Assembly (NCBI GenBank): GCA_958407465.1
Contig: CATYIV010000018.1
Span: 1 to 41,537 of the forward strand
DNA from: an uncultured Collinsella sp.
GTDB lineage: Bacteria > Actinomycetota > Coriobacteriia > Coriobacteriales > Coriobacteriaceae
Direction: 5' to 3'
Length of the DNA stretch: 41,537 bases
In this document: positions 16,480 through 24,228 of the stretch, one piece after another
Layout: each line of letters begins with the position of its first letter
Numbering within the stretch: the first letter of the stretch is position 1
The notes under the pieces: model-generated
Seen by the model: the letters and a program-made list of their open reading frames with translations, nothing else
Database searches by the model: none
What the model was told of the DNA's origin: nothing
Position numbers and translations under genes: made by a program

Positions 16480-17331
16480 CTAGGCCAAAGAACACGAGTA
16501 GAACGTTTGGTTAAAAAAGTCGACGACTTCGTTTTCGAACGCATTGATGCGCTCGTGAGCGTATTTGGCATAGATGATATGTCTCCGGTCACACTCAAGA
16601 CCGTTGAATACGGCAAACTGATCCTTGGGATCGCTCACGGTATCCATGAGCGATGTGCCCATGAGCACCGATCCGCGCACCCGAGACGACAGCGCCTCGA
16701 GGCCGCCAGGAAGCGGATTGGCAACCGCCGTGCAGGCGAGACCCCGCTCGTCCAGAGCAGAAACCGCCAGCGCGACTCCGCCGCCTAGACCCTCGCCCCA
16801 TGCAAAGATGCGGTCGGGGTCCATGCCATCAAGATTGCGCGCCACCTTCGCCAGCGCGCAACCCCAACGGACGCGCTCGACAAAAGCGGGCGAAGAAATC
16901 CCCCGCTGCAGGTCGTCCGCACCAGCAACATCGTCATCCAGCGCGAGGACGGCATACCCCATGGCGGCAAATCTCGTCATGTGATGCCAGCCGCGCACAG
17001 GCCGATCGATATCGTGGAACATCAGGCACAGCGGCACGCGCTCAGACACTCGGGCACGACCGACAGGCTCGATCAAACGAGCGTGAATCGCATCGTCACC
17101 GAGCTCAAAGGAGACCTCCGAGTAACGGGCGCAGGGGTTAACAAAGTCAATCGCCGTAATGGCCAGGCCTTGAATCTCAAGATTCGAAGCGCATGTCTCT
17201 AAATCAGAAACATCTGCTTGGACATCACCGCGCCAGTCCCGATATTCTGCGAGCCTTGACGAAACCGTTCCAGGAATTCCCACGAGCCCGGGGACAATCA
17301 GCTCATTAACATTGCTCTCGCACTTAGACAT
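16480..17331 (-). CDS. Degenerate AXE1-type alpha/beta hydrolase lacking the nucleophile serine
   Basis: This 283-residue protein resembles the acetyl xylan esterase encoded just upstream, with the same ending pattern (QFAVFNGLECDRRH versus QFAVYNNLTCEKRH). The nucleophile elbow should be G-x-S-x-G-G-G but reads GEGLGGG at 179-185, with Gly181 encoded by GGT at 16791-16789; a single base separates it from AGT (Ser). The GY after the oxyanion HG is HDI here, and the DCPGQGG stretch of the active copy is gone, while the acid (MDTVSDP) and histidine (YAHERI) regions remain. The frame is intact, so it is either a recent pseudoenzyme, a binding or regulatory partner, or an enzyme with another mechanism. 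It overlaps the paralogue by 8 bp (ATGTCTAA). No signal peptide is seen. Confidence 0.8.
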   Translation of the reverse strand: MSKCESNVNELIVPGLVGIPGTVSSRLAEYRDWRGDVQADVSDLETCASNLEIQGLAITAIDFVNPCARYSEVSFELGDDAIHARLIEPVGRARVSERVPLCLMFHDIDRPVRGWHHMTRFAAMGYAVLALDDDVAGADDLQRGISSPAFVERVRWGCALAKVARNLDGMDPDRIFAWGEGLGGGVALAVSALDERGLACTAVANPLPGGLEALSSRVRGSVLMGTSLMDTVSDPKDQFAVFNGLECDRRHIIYAKYAHERINAFENEVVDFFNQTFYSCSLA

Positions 17332-18301
17332 GAGCCTCCCCTCCCTTACAGAAAAACGGAATGATCAGATCGTCAAAATCCTGAATCTCCTCGTGGCCAA
17401 AGCCTTCAAAGAACTCATGACGCTTTTCGCAGGTCAGGTTGTTATAGACCGCAAACTGCGTCGCTGGCGGGCAGACGATATCGGCTGTGCCGGTGCCAAA
17501 CAGCACGGGGCATTTGACCATAGGGGCAAAGTTCTTGGAATCGAAGTACGCCAGCTTGGCATAGGCTTCGTCAATACGAGTCGAGTCCTCGTCAAACCAG
17601 CGAGACCAATAGCGCAGGCCCTCGTAGGCAATGTCGTCTGCATCCAAATCCCAGACTAGGCGGAAATCTGACAGGAAGGGATAGAGGATGGCGGCACGAT
17701 TGATAAGCTCGCTGTTAAGCGCACAGGTCGCAATGCCCAAACCACCACCCTGCGACGCGCCGTTCACAAACACACGGGAAAGATCGATGCCCTCGAGCTC
17801 GCGAACAATACGGCACAGGATGCGAATATCTTGGTGCAAGCGGACATAGTAGAGGTTGGCCGGGTCGCCGTCGATGCCGGCGACGATATGCCCGGCAACC
17901 GTTGTGCCCTCAAATCCACCAATGTCCTCGGAGGGACCTCCTTGGCCGGGGCAGTCGAGGGCGATGAGTGCCATGCCCATGCCCGCAAACGACGCCTGCT
18001 CAAACCAGCTGCGGCTTGCACCCGGATACCCATGGAACTGAAGCACCAATGGCACGGGCTCGTCCGAGACGGGTTTAAGGTACTTGGCATGCAGGCGAGC
18101 GCCACACATGCCGGTATACCAGAGGTCGAAAAGTTGGCAGGTCGCGGCATCGGTGACCGATGCCGTGTCGATCGCATAGTCAAGCCCGACGGCGTCGGCC
18201 TCGGCCATGCGATCCTTCCAAAAGAGATCGAAATCTGATGGACGGGGCATGGCGCCTCGATATTCACCAAATTGATGTTGTAGCTCCTGAGCACTTGGCA
18301 T
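17324..18301 (-). CDS. CE7/AXE1-family acetylesterase, probably acting on O-acetylated sialic acid
   Basis: Members of this alpha/beta-hydrolase family (acetyl xylan esterase, cephalosporin-C deacetylase) remove acetyl groups from many sugars. Counting from ATG 18301 (325 residues) the nucleophile is Ser183 (NGASQGGG), the acid Asp274 (GTADIVCPP) and the base His303 (GFGHEE). The N-terminus (AQELQHQFGEYRG) aligns with known family starts, which supports ATG 18301, though its Shine-Dalgarno is weak and ATG 18250 is possible. There is no signal peptide, so it acts in the cytosol. Its position between a sialate-type transporter and nanA suggests it removes O-acetyl groups from imported sialic acids before lysis. 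That substrate is inferred. Confidence 0.85.
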   Translation of the reverse strand: MPSAQELQHQFGEYRGAMPRPSDFDLFWKDRMAEADAVGLDYAIDTASVTDAATCQLFDLWYTGMCGARLHAKYLKPVSDEPVPLVLQFHGYPGASRSWFEQASFAGMGMALIALDCPGQGGPSEDIGGFEGTTVAGHIVAGIDGDPANLYYVRLHQDIRILCRIVRELEGIDLSRVFVNGASQGGGLGIATCALNSELINRAAILYPFLSDFRLVWDLDADDIAYEGLRYWSRWFDEDSTRIDEAYAKLAYFDSKNFAPMVKCPVLFGTGTADIVCPPATQFAVYNNLTCEKRHEFFEGFGHEEIQDFDDLIIPFFCKGGEAHV

Positions 18302-18337
18302 GGCTCGTGAACCCAACCTTTCGAAATCGCAACGGAG

Positions 18338-18365
18338 GTGCGCCCGGCAAGGGAACCGGGCGCAC
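18338..18365 (-). other. Stem-loop between the transporter ATPase and esterase genes
   Basis: A perfect 10-bp stem (GTGCGCCCGG / CCGGGCGCAC) with an 8-base loop lies just after the ATPase gene. Neither strand has a T-run after it, so it is more likely an mRNA processing or stability element than a terminator. It leaves the nine-gene block as one possible transcript. Confidence 0.55.
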
Positions 18366-18381
18366 GGGAGGGAAAGCGAGG

Positions 18382-19209
18382 CTATTCGCCGAGCTTGGGG
18401 TGCAGCAGCGACGGCGCAGCGCCGAGCAGCATCTTGGTGTAGGGGTCCTGGGGATGCTGGAAGACCTGCTTGGCCTCGCCCTGCTCGACGATCTTGCCGC
18501 CATTCATAACGATGATGTCGTCAGAGATATAGCGGACCGTCTGGATGTCATGGCTGATGAACACCATGGCCAGGCCGAGCTCCTTCTTAAGGTCGGTCAG
18601 CAGGTTCAGAATCTGCGCGCGGACCGAAACGTCCAGAGCCGAGGTGGGCTCGTCGGCGATGATGGCATCGGGGTTCAGCGACAGGGCACGGGCAATTGCG
18701 ACGCGCTGGCGCTGGCCGCCCGAAAGCTGACCGGGAAGAACCTCGGCGGCGGAGCTGGGCAGACCGGTGAGCTCCAGGAGCTCTTTGACGCGCTTCTCCT
18801 GCTCGGCCTCGGTACCCAGGTTGTGGACGCGCATGGGGTCGAGCAGCTGCTCGCGAACGACCATGCGGGGGTTGAGCGCCGTGGCCGGGTTTTGAAACAC
18901 GACCGAGATGACGCGACCCATGTGGCGACGGTCCTCGGCGGTACGTTTGGTAACGTCCTTGCCCTTAAAGTAGACCTTGCCGCTCGTGGGGGCCTGCAGG
19001 CCGCACATGACGTTGGCGGTGGTGGACTTACCGCAACCGGACTCGCCGACGATGCCGATCGTCTGACCGGGCATGAGCTTAATCGTTACACCCTGGACGG
19101 CGTGAACCAGGTTGGGGTGCAGAATCGAGCCGGTACGGGTCCTAAAGGTGACGTGGACGTCATCAAGGAAGATGATCGGCTCGACGCCGTTGACTGCGGT
19201 CTCGCTCAT
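18382..19209 (-). CDS. Dpp/Sat-type ABC transporter ATP-binding protein (SatD-like)
   Basis: This 275-residue protein is the second ATPase of the transporter. Motifs are Walker A GESGCGKST, the signature LSGGQRQRV, Walker B AIIADEPTSALD and the switch FISHDIQ. It ends at YTKMLLGAAPSLLHPKLGE, so it lacks the C-terminal oligopeptide-transporter extension and its metal-binding cysteines, which OppF in the same window has. The start is preceded by an excellent Shine-Dalgarno (GGAGGTGAT) inside the end of the fused permease-ATPase gene. The generic label would be dipeptide transporter; the nan genes downstream favour sialic acid. Confidence 0.88.
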   Translation of the reverse strand: MSETAVNGVEPIIFLDDVHVTFRTRTGSILHPNLVHAVQGVTIKLMPGQTIGIVGESGCGKSTTANVMCGLQAPTSGKVYFKGKDVTKRTAEDRRHMGRVISVVFQNPATALNPRMVVREQLLDPMRVHNLGTEAEQEKRVKELLELTGLPSSAAEVLPGQLSGGQRQRVAIARALSLNPDAIIADEPTSALDVSVRAQILNLLTDLKKELGLAMVFISHDIQTVRYISDDIIVMNGGKIVEQGEAKQVFQHPQDPYTKMLLGAAPSLLHPKLGE

Positions 19210-21225
19210 CTACATCACCTCCGCGTGAGGGGTCAAACCATTTGCCTTGAGCACCTCGTCGGGGAGCTCGGAATAGAAGTGCTCGGTGCCGGGCACGCGC
19301 TTGAAGACCGGACGGGTGTCCAGGCCAATACGCGGATGGCTCGAGCGGGGCGCGAAGCGATCGCCCTTGGGGAAATCGCGCGGGCTCGGAACGGCGCCGG
19401 GCACCTGGTGCAGGCGACCCGAACCGCTCTCGATGGACAGAACGGAACCCAGAAGACCGCGGGTGTACTCGTGGATCGGGTTGGTGAGCAGCTCCTTGGT
19501 GGGTGCCTGCTCGATAACCTGGCCAGCGTACATAACCGTGATGTTGTGGGCGACCTCGGCGACCAGAGCCAGGTCATGCGAAACGAAGATCATGGCAAAG
19601 CCGAGCTTGGCCTGAAGATCGTTGAGCAGCTTGATGACCTGCTTCTGGACGGTAACGTCCAGAGCGGTCGTGGGCTCGTCGCAGATGACCAGCTTGGGGT
19701 CGCGAGTAAGGGCCATAGCGATCAGGACACGCTGACGCTGGCCGCCGGAGAGCTCATGCGGATAGCTCTCGAGTGTGCGCTTGGGATCGAGGCCGACGAG
19801 CTCCAGGAGCTCCTCGGCGCTGCGGGTTCCGCCGCGCTTGGTGAGCTGCTTCATCTGGGCAGAGATGAGCATGGAGGGGTTGAGCGAGGACAGGGCATCC
19901 TGATAGACCATAGCGATATCGGTACCACGCAGGCCGAACCACTCCTTCTTGCTCATCTTGAGCAAGTCACGGCCCTCCCAGAGGACCTCGCCGGAAAGGT
20001 GCTCGTCCTCATCGGTCAGGCCCATGATGGCCAGCGTGGTGATGGACTTACCGCAACCGGACTCGCCCACCAGGCCCATGGTCTGACCAGGACGGACGTC
20101 AAAGTTGACATGGTCGACAACGTTGATATCACCGTGATGCTCAAACTGAATGCAGAAGTCACGGACCGAGAGAATCGGCTCAACGGACTCGTCGGGCACG
20201 TGGCGATCGTCACGCTTGAGCTCGACATCGCGCAGGGCGCCAAGGCGAGCGGAGAGGGACTGGGCCTGCTCCTTGTAGGCGCGAACGGGGTCGGAGACCA
20301 GCAGATCGGCCTCGCGACGCTTGGAGGAATCGGTAGGATCCAGGGCGGCGGAGGGAGCAGCGGCCATGGCGTCGGTAATGCCCTCGGAGAGGATGTTGAG
20401 CGCCAGGCAGGTGATCATGATGGCCAGGCCCGGGAACAGCGCCTGCCACCAACGACCGGCGAGCACGCCGCCGCGGGCGTCGGCGAGGATGTTGCCCCAG
20501 GTAGCGGTGGGCTCCTGGATACCAGCGCCGATGAAGGTCAGCGAGGCCTCGAAGATGATGGCGTCGGCGACCAGGGTAACGGTGAAGACCATGATCGGAG
20601 CGATGCAGTTACGCAGAACATGCTTGATCAAAATCCACGGAGCCTTGGCGCCGGAAACGATGACCGCGCGGACATAGTCCTCGCCGTACTCGGACACGAT
20701 ATTGGCGCGCACGATACGGGCAATCTGCGGAGTGTACATAAAGCCGATGGCGAAGATGATCGACGGCACGGAGTTGCCCAGGATGGAGACGAAGACGGCC
20801 GCGAGGGCGATGCCCGGGATGGACATGATGATGTCCAAGATACGCATGATCGTCTCGGAGACGGCCTTGCGCGAAACCGCTGCAAGGGCGCCCACGACCG
20901 AGCCGCAGACCAGAGCCATGGCAGTGGCGCCAAAGCCGATAATCAGCGAGTAACGACCACCGTAGAGCATACGCGACAGAATGTCGCGACCCTTATCGTC
21001 GGTACCGAAGATAAATCCGTTGCCGGGAGCCTGGCGAGCCGTAAAGATCTCGACCGGGCTATAGGGGGCAAGAAGGGGCGCCAGAATCGCAGTCAGGGCG
21101 ACCAGCACCAGCACGACGGCGGCAATCTTAGAAGACAGCGTCATCTTCTTCCAGCCACCGAGCTTGAGCCCCTTGGAGGCAGCCTTCTCGAGCTGCTCGG
21201 TTTGCTTCTCTCGAATCTTTACCAT
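19210..21225 (-). CDS. Fused permease-ATPase of a Dpp/Sat-type ABC transporter (SatC-like)
   Basis: This 671-residue protein joins two normally separate subunits. Residues about 31-290 form a DppC-type permease: first helix at 34-54, then about five more, and the EAA loop near 179-206. After a charged linker (about 295-345), residues 346-670 form a DppD-type ATPase with Walker A GESGCGKS at 387-394, signature LSGGQRQRV and Walker B LVICDEPTTALD. The C-terminal domain has the family shape, but the usual cysteines are replaced (GDRFAPRSSHP where OppF reads GCRFHTRCPIA). A four-gene set of binding protein, permease, fusion and ATPase is the layout I recall for SatABCD-type sialate transporters. 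No frameshift is needed; the fusion is continuous. Confidence 0.9.
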   Translation of the reverse strand: MVKIREKQTEQLEKAASKGLKLGGWKKMTLSSKIAAVVLVLVALTAILAPLLAPYSPVEIFTARQAPGNGFIFGTDDKGRDILSRMLYGGRYSLIIGFGATAMALVCGSVVGALAAVSRKAVSETIMRILDIIMSIPGIALAAVFVSILGNSVPSIIFAIGFMYTPQIARIVRANIVSEYGEDYVRAVIVSGAKAPWILIKHVLRNCIAPIMVFTVTLVADAIIFEASLTFIGAGIQEPTATWGNILADARGGVLAGRWWQALFPGLAIMITCLALNILSEGITDAMAAAPSAALDPTDSSKRREADLLVSDPVRAYKEQAQSLSARLGALRDVELKRDDRHVPDESVEPILSVRDFCIQFEHHGDINVVDHVNFDVRPGQTMGLVGESGCGKSITTLAIMGLTDEDEHLSGEVLWEGRDLLKMSKKEWFGLRGTDIAMVYQDALSSLNPSMLISAQMKQLTKRGGTRSAEELLELVGLDPKRTLESYPHELSGGQRQRVLIAMALTRDPKLVICDEPTTALDVTVQKQVIKLLNDLQAKLGFAMIFVSHDLALVAEVAHNITVMYAGQVIEQAPTKELLTNPIHEYTRGLLGSVLSIESGSGRLHQVPGAVPSPRDFPKGDRFAPRSSHPRIGLDTRPVFKRVPGTEHFYSELPDEVLKANGLTPHAEVM

Positions 21226-21228
21226 AAT

Positions 21229-22185
21229 CTACACCGTCCTGATGCGCGGGTTGATGAGCAGGTAGAGCATGTCAACCACGATGTTGATGATGATGAAGGC
21301 AAGAGCAACGACGATGACGACGCCCTGAACCAGGTTCGCCTCGTTGCCCTGAACGCCCTGCAGAATCGCGGTGCCCATGCCGGGGAGGTTGAAGATAACC
21401 TCGATGACGACGGCGCCGCCCATGAGGTAACCGATCTTAAGACCGAGGGTGGTGACCGGGGTGATCAGCGCATTGCGAAGAACGTTGATGCCGACGACGA
21501 CCTTCTCGGGAACGCCGGCGCCGCGAGCCATACGGACATAATCCTTGTCGAGCTCCTCGACCATGGCGGTACGCACGATACGAGTCATCTGGCCCGTCAG
21601 CGGAAATGCCAAGGCGATAGCGGGCATGATCATGCGTCCCAGATAGCCAACCGGATTCGTGGTGAAGTGAGGCAGAGCACCCGATGCCGGGAGCACCTTA
21701 AGGTAGGAAGAGAACAGCAGGATCAACAGAACGGCAAGCCAGAACGACGGGGTTGCCAAGCCGGCGATGGAAAAGACGCGGATCACTTGGTCCGGCCATT
21801 TGTCGCGATACAGTGCCGCGATGACGCCGAGCAAAAACGAAACGACCGCACCGATGGCAAGACCGATGAAGGTCAGCTGCATCGTGACGGGCAGGGCCGT
21901 GGAGATGCGCTTGGCAACGGAGTTGCGAGCAGCACCATAGGTGCCCATGTCGCCATGGATCAAATCGCCCATATAGCGCACGTAGCGCACGGGCCAGGGG
22001 TCGTCCAGACCATACTTCTCATGGTACTCGGCAACCGCCTCGGGCGAGGCACCGTCACCCAACGCCGTGTAGGCGGGGTCGGTCTTGGAGAACGACATAA
22101 GGAAGAACACCAGGACGGTGACGCCCAATGCCATGATCGGCAGCGCCACAAGACGCCTTCCAATCAAACGTAGCAAGTTGTTCAC
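21229..22185 (-). CDS. Dpp/Sat-type ABC transporter permease (SatB-like)
   Basis: This is the first membrane subunit of the transporter. I choose the GTG at 22185 (318 residues): AAAGGGGAG lies 5 bases upstream and the product starts with the family pattern NNLLRLIGRRLVALPIMALG. About six membrane helices follow, with the periplasmic part containing EYHEKYGLDDPWPVRY and the EAA loop (MARGAGVPEKVVVGINVLRN) near residues 205-225. It ends 3 bp before the fused permease-ATPase gene. A 157-bp gap with three small hairpins separates it from the binding-protein gene. Confidence 0.9.
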   Translation of the reverse strand: MNNLLRLIGRRLVALPIMALGVTVLVFFLMSFSKTDPAYTALGDGASPEAVAEYHEKYGLDDPWPVRYVRYMGDLIHGDMGTYGAARNSVAKRISTALPVTMQLTFIGLAIGAVVSFLLGVIAALYRDKWPDQVIRVFSIAGLATPSFWLAVLLILLFSSYLKVLPASGALPHFTTNPVGYLGRMIMPAIALAFPLTGQMTRIVRTAMVEELDKDYVRMARGAGVPEKVVVGINVLRNALITPVTTLGLKIGYLMGGAVVIEVIFNLPGMGTAILQGVQGNEANLVQGVVIVVALAFIIINIVVDMLYLLINPRIRTV

Positions 22186-22225
22186 GTTCTCTCCCCTTTC
22201 TTTTGTCGGTAGGACCAACTGGTAT

Positions 22226-22343
22226 ATGAGTACGGATACTCATTACAAGACCCGAGCGACATCGTTGCCGCCCGGGTCTTTGTTTCAACTATGAGGATAC
22301 GGTCCCAACGACCGACATCCTGCATACAGACTCAAGCGAGTCT
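22226..22343 (-). other. Three small inverted repeats between binding-protein and permease genes
   Basis: ATGAGTA / TACTCAT around CGGA (22226-22243), AAGACCCG / CGGGTCTT (22247-22280) and AGACTC / GAGTCT around AAGC (22328-22343, overlapping the binding-protein stop) lie in one short gap. None has a good T-run on the minus strand. They probably protect or process the binding-protein mRNA and lower downstream expression, as proposed for the oppA-oppB hairpin. Confidence 0.5.
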
Positions 22344-23956
22344 TACGCCTTGACGGTCGCGACGCCCCTGAAGGACATGCTCGTCGTGCCGATGCCCTTG
22401 AAGCCATCGAGGGCCTCGCCGTTGGGCGCAGTGGACGGATCGTCCCAGGAAGCGGAGACGGTCTTGACGTGGACAACGGGGTACAGAACGGCGTTGTCGG
22501 CAATGATGTCGAAGCACTCGTTCCACTTCTTCTGCTGCTCGTCGCCCTCGGCGGCAAGAGCCTCGTCCATGAGACCGTGGAGCTTCTGCCACTCAGCGGA
22601 CTCCTTCCACGGGCAACGGGTCTGCATCCAGACGTTGTCGCCGTACCACCAGTTGAGCAGCAGGTCGGGGTCGGCACCGAAGCAGGAAGGATCGCCAGGG
22701 GCAAGGAGGATATCATAGGCCTCGCCGCCGTCGATGGCAGCGTAGGTGGCCGGCGAGGTATCGGTCTGGATTGTCACATCGAAGCCGAGAGCGTCGAGGT
22801 CGTTCTTGACCTGGGCGGCCATGCCCTTAATCTGCTCGTTATCGGTGGTGCGCAGGGTGATGGCACCCGGGGTGATGCCAGACTCCTCGATGAGCTTCTT
22901 AGCCTTCTTGGCGTCGGTCTTGTACACCGTGGAAGCCTCATGATAGTTGGTGAAGCTCTTGGGCAGGTAGCAGCTGGCAGCGGTGGCAAGGCCGGCGAAG
23001 GTGTTGCTGACCATCTTCTCGGTGTCGAGCGCATACATGACAGCCTGACGGACCTTGACGTTGTTCCAAGGCTCCTTGGCGACGTTGAACATGATGAAGC
23101 GGGTGCCGAAACCCTGAACGTTATCGATCTTGCAGCCGGCGCTCTCGAGCTGGTCGACGGCGTCAGCGGTAACGAGCTCCATAACGAGCGTGGAGCCCTC
23201 CTGCTGAGCGGTAACGCGAGCGGTGGGGTCGGTCAGGATGCTGTACTGAATCTTCTTATCCTCGGCAGCATACTCACCGTTGTACTCGGGGTTGGGAACC
23301 AAGGTGATCTCGGTATCGGAGATAGAGTCGTACATCCAGGGGCCGGAGCCGATCGGCTGCTTGGCGCGATCCTCCTCGGTCTGGGTGGCCGGGGTAACGC
23401 GGACGATGGCCAGACGATCCTTGAGCAGGGAGAAGTTGGGGACCTTGGTCTTGACCGTCACGGTGCTGGCGTCCTTGGCCTCGATGGACTCGAAGGGCTG
23501 GAAGAACGGAGCGTAGGTAGCGGAAGCGGCGCAAGCGGTGTAGGAGGCAACGACATCGTCAGCGGTGACCTCGGTGCCATCGGAGAACTTGGCGCCCTTG
23601 CGGATGGTGACCTCGAAAGTGGTGTCGTCCACAGACTTAGGATCGTCGGTGGCGAGCTCGTTGAAGGTGCTGTAGTCGTGGTAATCGATGCCGTAGAGGC
23701 CCTCGACGACGTGCCAGTTAGCACCCAGGCCCACAGCGGAGCCGGTGCTGGCGGGATCGAAGCTGGACGGAGCGTAAGCGGAACCAGCGGTGATCACGCC
23801 GCCGCCACGGTTGGCGGAATCGGTGGAACCGGAAGCGGAACCCTCGTCGCTAGAGCTGCCACCGCAGCCAGTGAGACCAAGGCCGGCGACAGCAGCGACG
23901 CTGCCGGTGAGGCCGAGGAACGAACGCCTGGACATACCCTTGTTGATGATGGCCAT
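22343..23956 (-). CDS. Family-5 solute-binding lipoprotein, probably sialic acid-binding (SatA-like)
   Basis: This surface lipoprotein captures the substrate for the SatBCD-like importer. I choose ATG 23956 (537 residues), with AGGAG 5 bases upstream. The N-terminus has a clear twin-arginine motif (SRRSFLG, residues 9-15), a hydrophobic core and a lipobox ending at Cys31 (LTGC), so it looks like a Tat-exported lipoprotein. A Ser/Gly-rich linker precedes the SBP_bac_5 fold (FEVTIRKGAKFSDGTEVTAD near residues 110-130). The family contains peptide, nickel and sialic acid binders; sialate is inferred from the co-oriented nanA-nanK-nanE and esterase genes. It is the first gene of the operon. Confidence 0.88.
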   Translation of the reverse strand: MAIINKGMSRRSFLGLTGSVAAVAGLGLTGCGGSSSDEGSASGSTDSANRGGGVITAGSAYAPSSFDPASTGSAVGLGANWHVVEGLYGIDYHDYSTFNELATDDPKSVDDTTFEVTIRKGAKFSDGTEVTADDVVASYTACAASATYAPFFQPFESIEAKDASTVTVKTKVPNFSLLKDRLAIVRVTPATQTEEDRAKQPIGSGPWMYDSISDTEITLVPNPEYNGEYAAEDKKIQYSILTDPTARVTAQQEGSTLVMELVTADAVDQLESAGCKIDNVQGFGTRFIMFNVAKEPWNNVKVRQAVMYALDTEKMVSNTFAGLATAASCYLPKSFTNYHEASTVYKTDAKKAKKLIEESGITPGAITLRTTDNEQIKGMAAQVKNDLDALGFDVTIQTDTSPATYAAIDGGEAYDILLAPGDPSCFGADPDLLLNWWYGDNVWMQTRCPWKESAEWQKLHGLMDEALAAEGDEQQKKWNECFDIIADNAVLYPVVHVKTVSASWDDPSTAPNGEALDGFKGIGTTSMSFRGVATVKA

Positions 23957-24075
23957 GTCTTCTCCTATCAATAGAGAATCTTACTCGGGAGCACCTAGAC
24001 TTGCCCCCGCGCAACTTGCGGACGATATATACCTTACCTACCGACGAACCCAACTGAGGTGCCGCGCTCGGCGAC

Positions 24076-24156
24076 CGATACATACATACGCTTGAACGGT
24101 ATTTACTACCGTTCACCGAATTCATTGACAAATGATTCGCCAGACAGTATGTATCG
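24076..24156 (-). promoter_or_regulatory. Candidate three-way-junction leader RNA or operator array
   Basis: On the minus strand, CGATACATAC (24156-24147) pairs with GTATGTATCG (24085-24076) as a 10-bp closing stem. Inside are hairpin GAATCATT-TGTC-AATGAATTC (8 bp with one bulged A) and hairpin TGAACGGTA-GTAAA-TACCGTTCA (9 bp, 24115-24093). Together they make a three-way junction about 120 nt before the binding-protein start. The 23-bp inner palindrome could alternatively be a repressor operator. It resembles no riboswitch I can name. Confidence 0.45.
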
Positions 24157-24216
24157 ACGAGGTGAGATATCAGTCTTCGTCAACCCGCAGGATAGCAGGG
24201 TTTTCGCTTGGGTTAG

Positions 24217-24228
24217 TCAAACGTTTTA
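24217..24228. promoter_or_regulatory. LacI-family-type operator candidate upstream of the sialic acid operon
   Basis: TCAAACGTTTTA pairs symmetrically at 10 of 12 positions around a central CpG and overlaps a possible -35 (TTGACT). It shares TAAAACGTTT with the perfect palindrome upstream of gap, which suggests a common regulator of sugar metabolism. No LacI-family gene is in the window. Confidence 0.4.

Noticed and set aside
16498..16512. A third LacI-like core (GAACGTTTGG) near the nanA start
   Set aside because: It lies inside the coding end of the esterase paralogue, is poorly symmetric, and similar AACGTT cores occur in other coding regions of the window.
18160..22173. A 1337-codon open frame on the plus strand opposite the transporter genes
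   Set aside because: It is antisense to four clear genes, has low-complexity His/Asp/Gly-rich composition and no recognisable domain. Long mirror frames are expected in GC-rich DNA.
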